From the NCBI GenBank assembly GCA_036272935.1, contig DATAXP010000041.1, positions 26,754-90,753 of the forward strand: a DNA stretch of 64,000 bases, given 5' to 3'. Shown here piece by piece: positions 43,202-50,409 of the stretch (position 1 is the stretch's first letter; the number at the start of each line of letters is the position of its first letter). Both the position numbers and the translations under genes were made by a program. The notes beneath the pieces were generated by a model. It made no database searches, was not told the origin of the DNA, and saw only the letters and a program-made list of their open reading frames with translations. The stretch comes from DATAXP01 sp036272935 (GTDB lineage: Bacteria > Planctomycetota > Planctomycetia > Pirellulales > PNKZ01).

Positions 43202-44071
43202 TCAAAAAAATCGCAGCCACGCTTCGCGCTGGTCCCAACCGATGAATCCAGCAGACTCGTAGACGCGCCGGGCCGGCACGTTTGCCTGGTCTACCGCCAA
43301 GACGATTCGCCGGCAGCAGGCACGCCTCGCTAGCCGCTGGGCGTACCGCACGATCTGTAATCCCCAACCCCGGCCGCGTGCCTCGGGGACCAACCCCATG
43401 TATGTCAGCTCCCACGCCGCAGGATCGAGCGGTTCGGAAAGGATCAGGCACCCGACGTCACGCTCCTGGGCGCAGACGATCGACCAGCGGGCTGGATCGA
43501 AGCGGCCGATCGCTTGATACTCGGCCAGCACGTCGGCCGTGTCGCGGCGGCCGTTCAGGCGCGGGCAATCGAGCGTGCCGACGTAGCTGCGGCGCACCAC
43601 CTCCGCGAGCCGCGGCCGGTTGCCGGCGTCGTAGGGCTCGAATTCGAGCTCACCCGGCAGCGACGCTACGGCGATACGATCCAAGTCGCACGTCAGGTAA
43701 TCGAGCGTCGCCAGGTGCTCGAAGCCCTCGGCTTGCCAGAGTGCCGCGTCGGCCTCGTCGGGCCGGATCACCGTCTGCACCAGCGATACGCCCGATCGCG
43801 CCAGGCAGTCGACCGCCGCCCGCAGAAGTGCCCGCTTGGTTATCGCGGGTTCGCCGTCGGCCGATCGAGGCGGCCACAGTTCGCCGCCGGTGCCGTATCG
43901 CTGCGCCCAAATCGCCCCCACCAGCCGGCCATCCCGCCGTGCCACCAATAGGCCGTCGTACGTATGGCCCGGTGCGTCGTCCGCCGTGCCGGAAAGTAAC
44001 GCCAGGGCGGCGGCGCGTTCGTCCGGTCGGGCTACCTCGATCATCAGGTTCGGGGCTGGGGAAGATGACAT
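43202..44071 (-). CDS. GNAT-family N-acetyltransferase
   Basis: This protein has about 289 aa from the ATG at 44071; a TTG at 44089 and an ATG at 44044 are alternatives. It is longer than a single GNAT domain. The N-terminal part (RPDERAAALALLSGTAD, LLRAAVDCLARSGVSLVQTV) looks like a degenerate first copy. The C-terminal copy is typical: ELTYMGLVPEARGRGWGLQI with the acetyl-CoA loop, ARRACCRRIVLAVDQANVPA and RVYESAGFIGWDQREAW. It should transfer an acetyl group to a small molecule or protein amine. Substrate unknown. Confidence 0.85.
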   Translation of the reverse strand: MSSSPAPNLMIEVARPDERAAALALLSGTADDAPGHTYDGLLVARRDGRLVGAIWAQRYGTGGELWPPRSADGEPAITKRALLRAAVDCLARSGVSLVQTVIRPDEADAALWQAEGFEHLATLDYLTCDLDRIAVASLPGELEFEPYDAGNRPRLAEVVRRSYVGTLDCPRLNGRRDTADVLAEYQAIGRFDPARWSIVCAQERDVGCLILSEPLDPAAWELTYMGLVPEARGRGWGLQIVRYAQRLARRACCRRIVLAVDQANVPARRVYESAGFIGWDQREAWLRFF

Positions 44072-44181
44072 CGGCGACAGGATCGACAAATCGTGGTCTA
44101 CGCAGCGCTGCTCGCGGCGGCGGCGTCGCTATAATTCAAGCGGTGCGACGACTCAAATCGTTTCCGCGAGACCTATTTGCC

Positions 44182-44778
44182 ATGAAGTATATCGCGACGG
44201 CAATTGTGTGTGCGGCGGCGCTGGTGCTCGGCAGTTCTGCGGCCTCGGCGCAGACGGTCCTCAAACAGCTCGAAGGACAATTGCGCGGCGGACCGTTGAT
44301 GCCTTCCGGCGGTGCCTCGATCGGATTTCTGGGGCTGATTGCCGACGATCGCAAGGCGAACGGCTCCGGCGTACGCGTGCTCGATTGCATGCCCGGCGGC
44401 CCCGCGCAGGCCGCCGGCTTCAAGCCCGGCGACCTGATCACGAGCTTCGGCGGCAAGCCAATCCGTTCGATGAGCGATTTCGCGGCGGCACTGGCCGGTG
44501 CGGGGCCGGGAACCAAGTTCGCTGCGCAAGTCGATCGCGCGGGCACGCCGACCACGTTGGAAGTGAGGCTCGGCACGCGGCCGACGGTCGCGCCGCCGTC
44601 GACGGTTACCTCGATGTTGCCCGCGCCGATCGCGCCGGCGACCGTATCCACGCCGCCGGCCAACGACGCGCGCGTGGCTGCCCTGGAATCGCGTGTCGCG
44701 GAACTCGAGCGCCGCGTGGTGGAGTTGGAAGCACAGCTCAAGGCAAAAACCAACGGACCTGCGCTTTCCACGCCGTGA
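44182..44778 (+). CDS. Secreted PDZ-domain protein with C-terminal coiled coil
   Basis: This 198-aa protein starts at the ATG at 44182. Signal peptide MKYIATAIVCAAALVLGSSA with cleavage probably after ASA. One PDZ domain: IGFLGLIADD, then GVRVLDCMPGGPAQAAGFKP, GDLITSFGGKPIRSMSDFAA and FAAQVDRAGTPTTLEVRLG. A Pro/Ala/Thr linker leads to a short coiled coil (VAALESRVAELERRVVELEA). No protease domain is attached, so it may be a periplasmic adaptor or scaffold. It converges on the sufT-type gene with a 10-base gap. Confidence 0.82.
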   Translation: MKYIATAIVCAAALVLGSSAASAQTVLKQLEGQLRGGPLMPSGGASIGFLGLIADDRKANGSGVRVLDCMPGGPAQAAGFKPGDLITSFGGKPIRSMSDFAAALAGAGPGTKFAAQVDRAGTPTTLEVRLGTRPTVAPPSTVTSMLPAPIAPATVSTPPANDARVAALESRVAELERRVVELEAQLKAKTNGPALSTP

Positions 44779-44788
44779 CCGTCCGCGC

Positions 44789-45109
44789 CTAGAAAATCCC
44801 CAACTGATCGCGGGCCTCTTCGGTCATGCGATCGGGCGTCCAAGGCGGCACCATCACCAGCTTCACCTCGGCCGTGCCGACTCCTTCAAGCCGGCCGATC
44901 GCGTCCTTCGAGTTGGCCAGCAGTTGCGGACCGGCAGGGCAAGCCGGGCTGGTCATTGTCATTTCCATCGTTACGTCCTGCTTCCCCTCGACGTTCGGCT
45001 CGGCCACGGTGACCGTGTAGACGAGTCCGAGGTCGACGATGTTGACGAACAACTCGGGATCGACCACCTGCTTGAGCGCTTCGCGAACGGCGTCTTCGGT
45101 GATGGGCAT
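44789..45109 (-). CDS. DUF59/MIP18 Fe-S assembly factor (SufT-like)
   Basis: This 106-aa protein is a stand-alone DUF59 domain: ITEDAVREALKQVVDPELFV, NIVDLGLVYTVTVAE, TMEMTMTSPACPAGPQLL with the conserved Cys, and VKLVMVPPWTPDRMTEEARD. Such proteins (SufT, PaaD, and the domain of ApbC/MRP proteins) help mature Fe-S proteins. It is the last gene of the minus-strand suf locus, 46 bases behind the Rieske gene. That context supports the Fe-S role. The symbol sufT fits but is not certain. Confidence 0.85.
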   Translation of the reverse strand: MPITEDAVREALKQVVDPELFVNIVDLGLVYTVTVAEPNVEGKQDVTMEMTMTSPACPAGPQLLANSKDAIGRLEGVGTAEVKLVMVPPWTPDRMTEEARDQLGIF

Positions 45110-45155
45110 GGTTGTGGCGGGGCTGGGGGCTCGTGGGGCTGGGGACTGAATACTT

Positions 45156-45470
45156 TCATTCTACAACCTTGACGAGCACCTCGCCCCCCTCGACGCGGAC
45201 TTCGTGGACCTGAGTCGGTTGCGTGGCGGGCATCGTGAGGGCCGCGCCGGTGCGGATGTCGAACTTCGCGCCGTGCCGAGGGCAGGCGATCGTGTGATCG
45301 TCCAGTTCCCCTTCTCCCAGCGGCCCGCCGTCGTGCGTGCAAACGTCGTCAATGGCGAACCACTCGCCGCCGACGTGCAGCAGCACGACGATCCGCTCGT
45401 CGACTTCGACCACCAGGCGGCCAGGATCGGGTACCTCGGACACGCTGGCGACGCGTACAAAATCGGACAT
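45156..45470 (-). CDS. Rieske [2Fe-2S] ferredoxin
   Basis: This 104-aa protein is a complete small Rieske domain of the non-heme iron oxygenase ferredoxin type. The ligands are CTHDGGPLG (CxH) and CPRHGAKFD (CxxH), spaced as in NirD/BphF-like ferredoxins. No membrane anchor, so a cytosolic electron carrier. It starts 5 bases after the stop of the beta-helix gene and precedes the DUF59 gene. In a suf locus it may pass electrons to the assembly machinery or be one of its clients. That is inference. Confidence 0.88.
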   Translation of the reverse strand: MSDFVRVASVSEVPDPGRLVVEVDERIVVLLHVGGEWFAIDDVCTHDGGPLGEGELDDHTIACPRHGAKFDIRTGAALTMPATQPTQVHEVRVEGGEVLVKVVE

Positions 45471-45475
45471 CAGGA

Positions 45476-46816
45476 TTACGGCTCCAGCGGAATGTTCGAG
45501 ACGCCGCGTGTTCCGGCAGGAAAAAGGTTGTTCGCGAAGCGCAGCCCCTGCGGCGCGCGATCACCCTGCGGGATGAACACCGCGTAGTTATAGCGCGGGC
45601 CGTCGGCGCCGCGGTCGTCGATCACGTTCCCCTGCACAATCACGTTCCGCAACGGCGGGTCGTCGGGTTCTTGGCCAGTGTCGAACCGGATGGGGCAGCA
45701 GTTCGCGTCGGCCCAAATCCAGCGGGCGTTGCCGTAGCCGAAGTCGGAGATGATGTTGTTGGCGATGATCGAGCCGCCGTCGTCGTTGGCCTCGCGCGCC
45801 GGCGCGTCGCCCGAGGGGGGGATTGCCGGGTGCGAGGCGGCGCCGGGCATCAGGCCGATCGCCCACAGGTCGTTCTTCGAAAACTGATTGCCGATGATCA
45901 GCACGTTGCGCGAACCGTGCATCGCCTTCATGCCGATGAACGCGTTGTGCACCGTGTTATTGGCCACGATCACGCGGTCGGCATGCAGATCGATTCCCTG
46001 GGCGGCGTTCTCGATCCTGTTGCCGAGAATCTGCGTGCGATCGGACATCTCGGGCCCGGTGACGACGATCGCCGAGCCCTGGTGCCAATTGTTCACGCGC
46101 TCGGCATCCCAGACCGTTTGCTGCATCAGCGTCCCCTTCGTGGCATTCTTCTTGACGAACTTGCCCAGCTCGTACCGCTGCTGGACCTCCCGGGTCGGCA
46201 GCAAGTTCTGCTCGACCACCTGGTTGCCTTCGATAAGCGTGTCGGTGCTATAGGTCACGACGATGCCGCTACCGTCGATGCAGCGGAACGCGTAGCCGTA
46301 ATTGTCGCTTGCTGTGCGGTCGTCGACGGCAATGCGCGCGTAGTTGAGCACGCGGCAAGAACGTATCCGGCAACCGCTCGACTCGCGCAGCGCGATGGCT
46401 GCCGAGTTGCTACGATTGTCGATCACTTTCAGGTTCTCAATGGCCAGATTGCGGCAGCGGAGGGCAACCACCCCTTCGCAGCGTGTTTCTTGACTGCCGC
46501 CCGGTCGGGTGAGCGTCAGATCGCGCAGCTCGACGTCGGCTGCGTCTTCGATCTGGACGATCGGCTGCTCGGCGTTGGTCTGAATGATGCGACCGGGACC
46601 GAACAGCCCCGAGCCGTTGCCGTGGATCGCAATCTTGGCCGAGATCGTGTAGTCGCCCGCCGGCACGTACACCATCCGGCCACGGTTCTTCTCAACTGTC
46701 TCGTGGATCGACGGATGGTCGGATACCGCGGGGCCAGGAGTGTCGTCCGCGGCAACATTACGTGAGACGAGGCAAAGGCCGATTGCCAGCACGCACCACG
46801 TCCGGCGATTGATCAT
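45476..46816 (-). CDS. Secreted right-handed parallel beta-helix protein
   Basis: This protein has about 446 aa from the ATG at 46816 (MINRRTWCVLAIGLCLVSRN), with a signal peptide. The body shows repeated NosD/pectate-lyase-like rungs: GRMVYVPAGDYTISAKIAIH, IVQIEDAADVELRDLTLTRP, LAIENLKVIDNRSNSAAIAL, SDRTQILGNRIENAAQGIDL, VIVANNTVHNAFIGMKAMHG and NVLIIGNQFSKNDLWAIGLM. Such folds usually bind or cut polysaccharides. No catalytic site is recognised. It follows a 50-aa membrane protein by 13 bases. Its link to the Fe-S genes around it is positional only. Confidence 0.8.
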   Translation of the reverse strand: MINRRTWCVLAIGLCLVSRNVAADDTPGPAVSDHPSIHETVEKNRGRMVYVPAGDYTISAKIAIHGNGSGLFGPGRIIQTNAEQPIVQIEDAADVELRDLTLTRPGGSQETRCEGVVALRCRNLAIENLKVIDNRSNSAAIALRESSGCRIRSCRVLNYARIAVDDRTASDNYGYAFRCIDGSGIVVTYSTDTLIEGNQVVEQNLLPTREVQQRYELGKFVKKNATKGTLMQQTVWDAERVNNWHQGSAIVVTGPEMSDRTQILGNRIENAAQGIDLHADRVIVANNTVHNAFIGMKAMHGSRNVLIIGNQFSKNDLWAIGLMPGAASHPAIPPSGDAPAREANDDGGSIIANNIISDFGYGNARWIWADANCCPIRFDTGQEPDDPPLRNVIVQGNVIDDRGADGPRYNYAVFIPQGDRAPQGLRFANNLFPAGTRGVSNIPLEP

Positions 46817-46829
46817 TGTGCGATTCGTC

Positions 46830-46982
46830 TCATGACAAAGAACCGCGTCGCTTGCGTCGGTAGACGATCCAGGCTGCGAACAACAACGAAGCACCGATCA
46901 GCACGACGATGCCGCAGAAAGGCAGCAGTGTGTCCAGCCCCGCTGCTTCATAGTAGAAGATGAGTTCGGATGCCGATTCCAT
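46830..46982 (-). CDS. 50-aa single-pass membrane protein (small ORF)
   Basis: From ATG 46982 to TGA at 46830 runs MESASELIFYYEAAGLDTLL, then PFCGIVVLIGASLLFAAWIV, then YRRKRRGSLS. This is a short acidic start, one strong membrane helix with a Cys, and a positively charged end, so the C terminus should lie in the cytosol. It starts 7 bases behind the RelE-like gene and ends 13 bases before the beta-helix gene. That packing and the protein-like composition support a real gene. I know no family for it. Confidence 0.55.
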   Translation of the reverse strand: MESASELIFYYEAAGLDTLLPFCGIVVLIGASLLFAAWIVYRRKRRGSLS

Positions 46983-46989
46983 GCTCTCG

Positions 46990-47259
46990 TCAGCCCCGGT
47001 AAGCATCCTTGCGATGTCTCACAGCATTGATGGTCACCAACAGAGCCTTATCGTCAATTTCATAGACGATGCGATAATCGCCGACTCGCCGCCGGTAATC
47101 GCTTGACCCCGCGAGTCGTTTGGTCTGCACACCGCGAGGCTGATCGGCAAGCTGTTGCAACACGTCGCGCATGCGGCGACGGACGTCGCGAGGAAACCGA
47201 TCTAGATCGCGCCGCGCGGAAGGGCGTAAGACGACCACGTAACGGACGGGATCGCTCAC
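46990..47259 (-). CDS. RelE/ParE-type toxin
   Basis: This 89-aa protein begins with a GTG (MSDPVRYVVVLRPSARRDLD) overlapping the stop of its upstream partner (GTGA). RelE/ParE features: LRPSARRDLDRFPRDVRRRM, the basic KRLAGSSDYRRRVGDYRIVY loop, EIDDKALLVTINAVRHRKDA and the YRG end with Tyr and Arg as in mRNA-cleaving members. RelE toxins cut mRNA on the ribosome; ParE relatives poison gyrase. The residues do not settle which. It follows its partner in the same transcript, downstream of sufD. Confidence 0.85.
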   Translation of the reverse strand: MSDPVRYVVVLRPSARRDLDRFPRDVRRRMRDVLQQLADQPRGVQTKRLAGSSDYRRRVGDYRIVYEIDDKALLVTINAVRHRKDAYRG

Positions 47260-47765
47260 GTAGCCGGCGCCTCATCGTTTCCTTCGTCACGAAAGTACTC
47301 TTCAAGGGAAACGCTCGGTCCTGGTTCGAGTCGAGCGGCAGCAGCCAAGGCTACGTCGTGCAAGTCGTCGAGCATTTCTTCGACGAAAGGCCTGAGAAAT
47401 GTTTTCTCTTCGTCGGTGCAACTGTCGAAAGGTTGAAATCTCGCACGAGCTTCGGGTTCTAATCCGCCAAAGCTTTCATGCAATGCACAAAACTCCTCGG
47501 TGTCCCAATAGCAGACTCCAAATCCTTCCGGAACCAGTAAGGCCGCCTGGATTACTTGCCCAGAATCTGTGCAATGCTGCTCGACCACATAGGGACGTTC
47601 GAAGCATCGTCCCAGCACGACGTGCCCACGTACTAAACCAGTTCCACCCAGATTCCGGACAATATCATTTGCCGCCGCGATTTCCGCCTCCGCTTGCTCG
47701 GCGTGATGCCGCAATCGTGCCGCGATGGCAGCTAGACGTTCGGCGGGGTTGTCAGTGGTGCTCAT
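47256..47765 (-). CDS. Upstream partner of the RelE-type toxin, atypically long
   Basis: This 169-aa protein runs from the ATG at 47765 (MSTTDNPAERLAAIAARLRH). It overlaps the RelE-like gene, as antitoxins do. Yet it is about twice a normal antitoxin, and I see no DNA-binding Phd/RelB/HTH domain at its N terminus. The start is a helix with HHAEQAEAEIAAANDIVRNL, the centre looks like a globular alpha/beta domain (VLGRCFERPYVVEQHC, FGVCYWDTEEFCALHESFG), and the tail is acidic (DDLHDVALAAAARLEPG, then SVSLEEYFRDEGND). That tail resembles the toxin-wrapping C terminus of antitoxins. Function is inferred from position. Confidence 0.5.
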   Translation of the reverse strand: MSTTDNPAERLAAIAARLRHHAEQAEAEIAAANDIVRNLGGTGLVRGHVVLGRCFERPYVVEQHCTDSGQVIQAALLVPEGFGVCYWDTEEFCALHESFGGLEPEARARFQPFDSCTDEEKTFLRPFVEEMLDDLHDVALAAAARLEPGPSVSLEEYFRDEGNDEAPAT

Positions 47766-47829
47766 GAAGGCACTCCTCTGAACTCGGCTCAGAACCCACA
47801 TTATTTAACACCATTATAACGGCCGGCGG

Positions 47830-49134
47830 TTACTCGTACTCCCGAATCCGTCGGCCGATGGCCTCGCCCAGCGCGCCGCGGACGGTTTCGATCGTGATCC
47901 GGTCGAACACCTGCTGGAAGAAGCCGGCGACGATCATGCGGATCGCCTCTTTGCGCGTCAGTCCGCGGCAGCGGGCATAGAACACCTGCGACTCGTCGAC
48001 CCGGCCGGCCGTGGCGCCGTGCGTGCAGCGCACGTCGTCGGCTTCGATTTCGAGGCCCGGAATCGAATCAGCCCGGGCCGTTTCGCTGAGCATCAGATTG
48101 TCGTCGCGCTGGTAGCCGTCGGTCTTCTGGGCGCCGGGGTCGACCTTGATCATGCCACGCCATACCAGGTGCGATTTGTCTTGCAGCGCGCCCTTGTAGA
48201 GCAGGTCGCTCTTGCAGTTCGCGGTACGATGATGCTGCAGCGTGTGATACGACAGGTGCTGTTTGCCTTCGGTGAACATCACGCCATTGACCTGCGTGGC
48301 GGCATACTCGCCGACGAGCGCGACGTGTTGATTCACCTTCGCTAATCGGCTCCCCAGAGCGCCGATCGTCCACTGCAATCGCCCGTCGCGATCAACAAGC
48401 GCCTTCTGATGGGCGAAGTGCCAGACCTGGTGCCCCCAGTTCTGCAAGTTGACGTACCGCAGGCGGGCACCGGGGCCGACGAGCAACTCGATCGCGCCGC
48501 AATGCAGTCCGGGACGATCGTCACCGGCGGTTTCGCTGAGCAGCGCCGCCTGGGCGCCTTCTTCGAGCACCACGAGCGTATGGTTCAGATCGGTGTTTCC
48601 ATCGACGAGCGCCGTGAGCATGTGCAGCGGCTCGTCGATCGCGACGCCGCGGGGGACGTACAGCAGCGTGCCACCGCACCACGCCGCGGCATGCAGGGCG
48701 GCGAACTTATCGACCCGCCAATCGACCGCGCGGAACAGATGCTTCTTGAGCCGATCGCCGTGCTCGACGATCAGTTCATCGAGGCTGCCGAACAGCACCC
48801 CTTGCTTGCGATACTTCTCGGCCAGATCGGTCGCGAACGGCCGGCTGTTGAGCGTCGTGGTGCGCCCGGCCAGCTCGACGCCGTGCGTGAGCAGCGCCTC
48901 GGGCGGGGTCGCGCCGGCCGGCAACTCTCCGGGCAGGCCGAACTTGTCGAAGCGCAACAGGCGGATATCAGTCCGCATCCATTCCTCTTCGCGCCGGCTG
49001 GGCAGCGGCAGCTCATTGAACTTCGCCCACGCTTCGCGACGCAAGTCGACGAGCCATACCGGCTCATTGCGACTGGAAAGAAAAGACTCGAACGCTTCGT
49101 TCGTGAAGGCGGTTGCTGAAAGTGTTTGGGTCAT
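47830..49134 (-). CDS. sufD: Fe-S cluster assembly protein SufD
   Basis: This protein has about 434 aa from the ATG at 49134 (MTQTLSATAFTNEAFESFLS). The SufB/D core beta-helix and C-terminal domain are present: YVPRGVAIDEPLHMLTALVD, LVVLEEGAQAALLSETAG, LRYVNLQNWGHQVWHFAHQK, LSYHTLQHHRTANCKSDLLY, HLVWRGMIKVDPGAQKTDGY and DVRCTHGATAGRVDESQVFY. With SufB and the ATPase SufC it forms the SufBC2D scaffold that builds Fe-S clusters. Its start overlaps the stop of the cytochrome P460-like gene (ATGA). It is split from sufB by two non-suf genes, which is unusual. Confidence 0.92.
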   Translation of the reverse strand: MTQTLSATAFTNEAFESFLSSRNEPVWLVDLRREAWAKFNELPLPSRREEEWMRTDIRLLRFDKFGLPGELPAGATPPEALLTHGVELAGRTTTLNSRPFATDLAEKYRKQGVLFGSLDELIVEHGDRLKKHLFRAVDWRVDKFAALHAAAWCGGTLLYVPRGVAIDEPLHMLTALVDGNTDLNHTLVVLEEGAQAALLSETAGDDRPGLHCGAIELLVGPGARLRYVNLQNWGHQVWHFAHQKALVDRDGRLQWTIGALGSRLAKVNQHVALVGEYAATQVNGVMFTEGKQHLSYHTLQHHRTANCKSDLLYKGALQDKSHLVWRGMIKVDPGAQKTDGYQRDDNLMLSETARADSIPGLEIEADDVRCTHGATAGRVDESQVFYARCRGLTRKEAIRMIVAGFFQQVFDRITIETVRGALGEAIGRRIREYE

Positions 49135-49829
49135 TCGCTTGTGCTTTGCGCGATCCCTTTCAGCGTCGTCTCTCGCACGCGCTGGCGGACATCGGCGGGA
49201 AGGTATTGACGGAAAACAAAATCGGTCGATCGTTCCGACGCGTGGCATCCTCGACAATTATCGAGCTTTCCACGAGCAATGATTTTCGTCGCCGGGCCGT
49301 CGAGCCCCAAGTATTCCCAGTCGCCGTACTCAGGATCGTAACCGGGTTCGCGTTTGACCATCACGGTGAGCAATTCCGGCTGGGGACCTGTCAAACTGCT
49401 CCAATCGATCGATTCCGGCGTGGGTAGCTTCTGCTTGACGATGATCGTGCCGCAAGGAAACCTCGGATGCTCATCAAACATCGACGTTAGGCCAACGCCG
49501 TTCACATAGACGGAGATAAGCTTGCCGGCGTGCGGATCGCCTTTAGGCACCGAAACACTCTTGGTCGATGGACCTAGAGCGTCGCGGGGAACAGGTGGGC
49601 TCAAAGTGATGCAAAGATTGGCGGTCGCCGGGTCCATCGGAGTTGGCGCATTAACACAGTTCCAATCCCGATACGCCGAGATTTCAGCAAGCGATGGCCG
49701 CTCCGTACCCTCGGAGAGGGCTGCTGCTTCTCGCTCGTATACCGTCGTACCGGATTGCCTCATGCATCCCATGCCACTCGCCGCCAGTCCGACGACAATG
49801 GCGACGAGCAGCCGCTCGCGAGACGTCAT
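49131..49829 (-). CDS. Cytochrome P460-like heme lipoprotein
   Basis: This 232-aa protein has a lipobox-type leader (LLVAIVVGLAASGMGC). The P460-family fold is suggested by FPCGTIIVKQKLP, LLTVMVKREPGYDPEYGDWE and the single c-type heme motif CRGCH (CxxCH) in NCRGCHASERSTDFVFRQYL. P460 enzymes oxidise hydroxylamine or nitric oxide with a cross-linked heme. The cross-linking Lys cannot be assigned here. It is the only exported heme protein in the suf locus, starts 16 bases behind Uma2, and its stop overlaps the sufD start. Possible nitrosative or oxidative stress link, by inference. Confidence 0.72.
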   Translation of the reverse strand: MTSRERLLVAIVVGLAASGMGCMRQSGTTVYEREAAALSEGTERPSLAEISAYRDWNCVNAPTPMDPATANLCITLSPPVPRDALGPSTKSVSVPKGDPHAGKLISVYVNGVGLTSMFDEHPRFPCGTIIVKQKLPTPESIDWSSLTGPQPELLTVMVKREPGYDPEYGDWEYLGLDGPATKIIARGKLDNCRGCHASERSTDFVFRQYLPADVRQRVRETTLKGIAQSTSE

Positions 49830-49845
49830 CGCTCACCTGCCTTCA

Positions 49846-50391
49846 TCAAGCCAAGAGCTCGTCGACCGGAAACGTCCAGCCGGTGACGGCGGGCTCGGCA
49901 TCGGCTTGCGTGCCTGGGCCGTAAATGGTCGGCGCCTCAGGATTCGTCGGCCGGTACACACGGATTTCGCTCGTCTTCGGATCTACATCCCAGACGACCG
50001 CTGTGCCGGCAACAAAATAATCTTCCCGCTTCTTCGACATACGCCGCTCGGCGCCCGAGCCATAGTCTTCCTTGCCACGCACTTCGACGGCAAAGATCGG
50101 CGCCATTGGCAGAAAGTCCGCATCTGGCGGTGAGCCGACATAGTACGCGCAGTCAGGGCTGAACGAGTGTCGAGCCGGAAGGTCACAAAGGAACGCGATA
50201 TTGTCGCCGAACGCGAATCCCGAGCGAATTTTTTTGGCGTGCCTATCGAGACTAACGAGAATGTTTTTCGATGCAATACCATGCCAACCGCCGCTTGCGT
50301 GCATGAGAACCAGTTCCCCGCCTACTAGTTCTGCCTTGCCCTCTACGCGGTGCAAATCATCGACGGTTGCACGCCAAACGACAGTTGCCAT
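49846..50391 (-). CDS. Uma2-family (DUF820) restriction endonuclease-like protein
   Basis: This 181-aa protein from the ATG at 50391 (MATVVWRATVDDLHRVEGKA) has the PD-(D/E)XK-type Uma2 fold. Landmarks are AELVGGELVLMHASGG, FSPDCAYYVGSP, IFAVEVRGKEDYGSGAERRM with the E-x-K-like core (EVRGKED), KREDYFVAGTAVVWDVDP and the EIRVYRP end. Such genes are numerous in planctomycetes and cyanobacteria and have unclear roles. It lies 18 bases behind sufB and is an interloper between sufB and sufD. Confidence 0.85.
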   Translation of the reverse strand: MATVVWRATVDDLHRVEGKAELVGGELVLMHASGGWHGIASKNILVSLDRHAKKIRSGFAFGDNIAFLCDLPARHSFSPDCAYYVGSPPDADFLPMAPIFAVEVRGKEDYGSGAERRMSKKREDYFVAGTAVVWDVDPKTSEIRVYRPTNPEAPTIYGPGTQADAEPAVTGWTFPVDELLA

Positions 50392-50409
50392 GATGTCTAC
50401 CTCGGCCAC

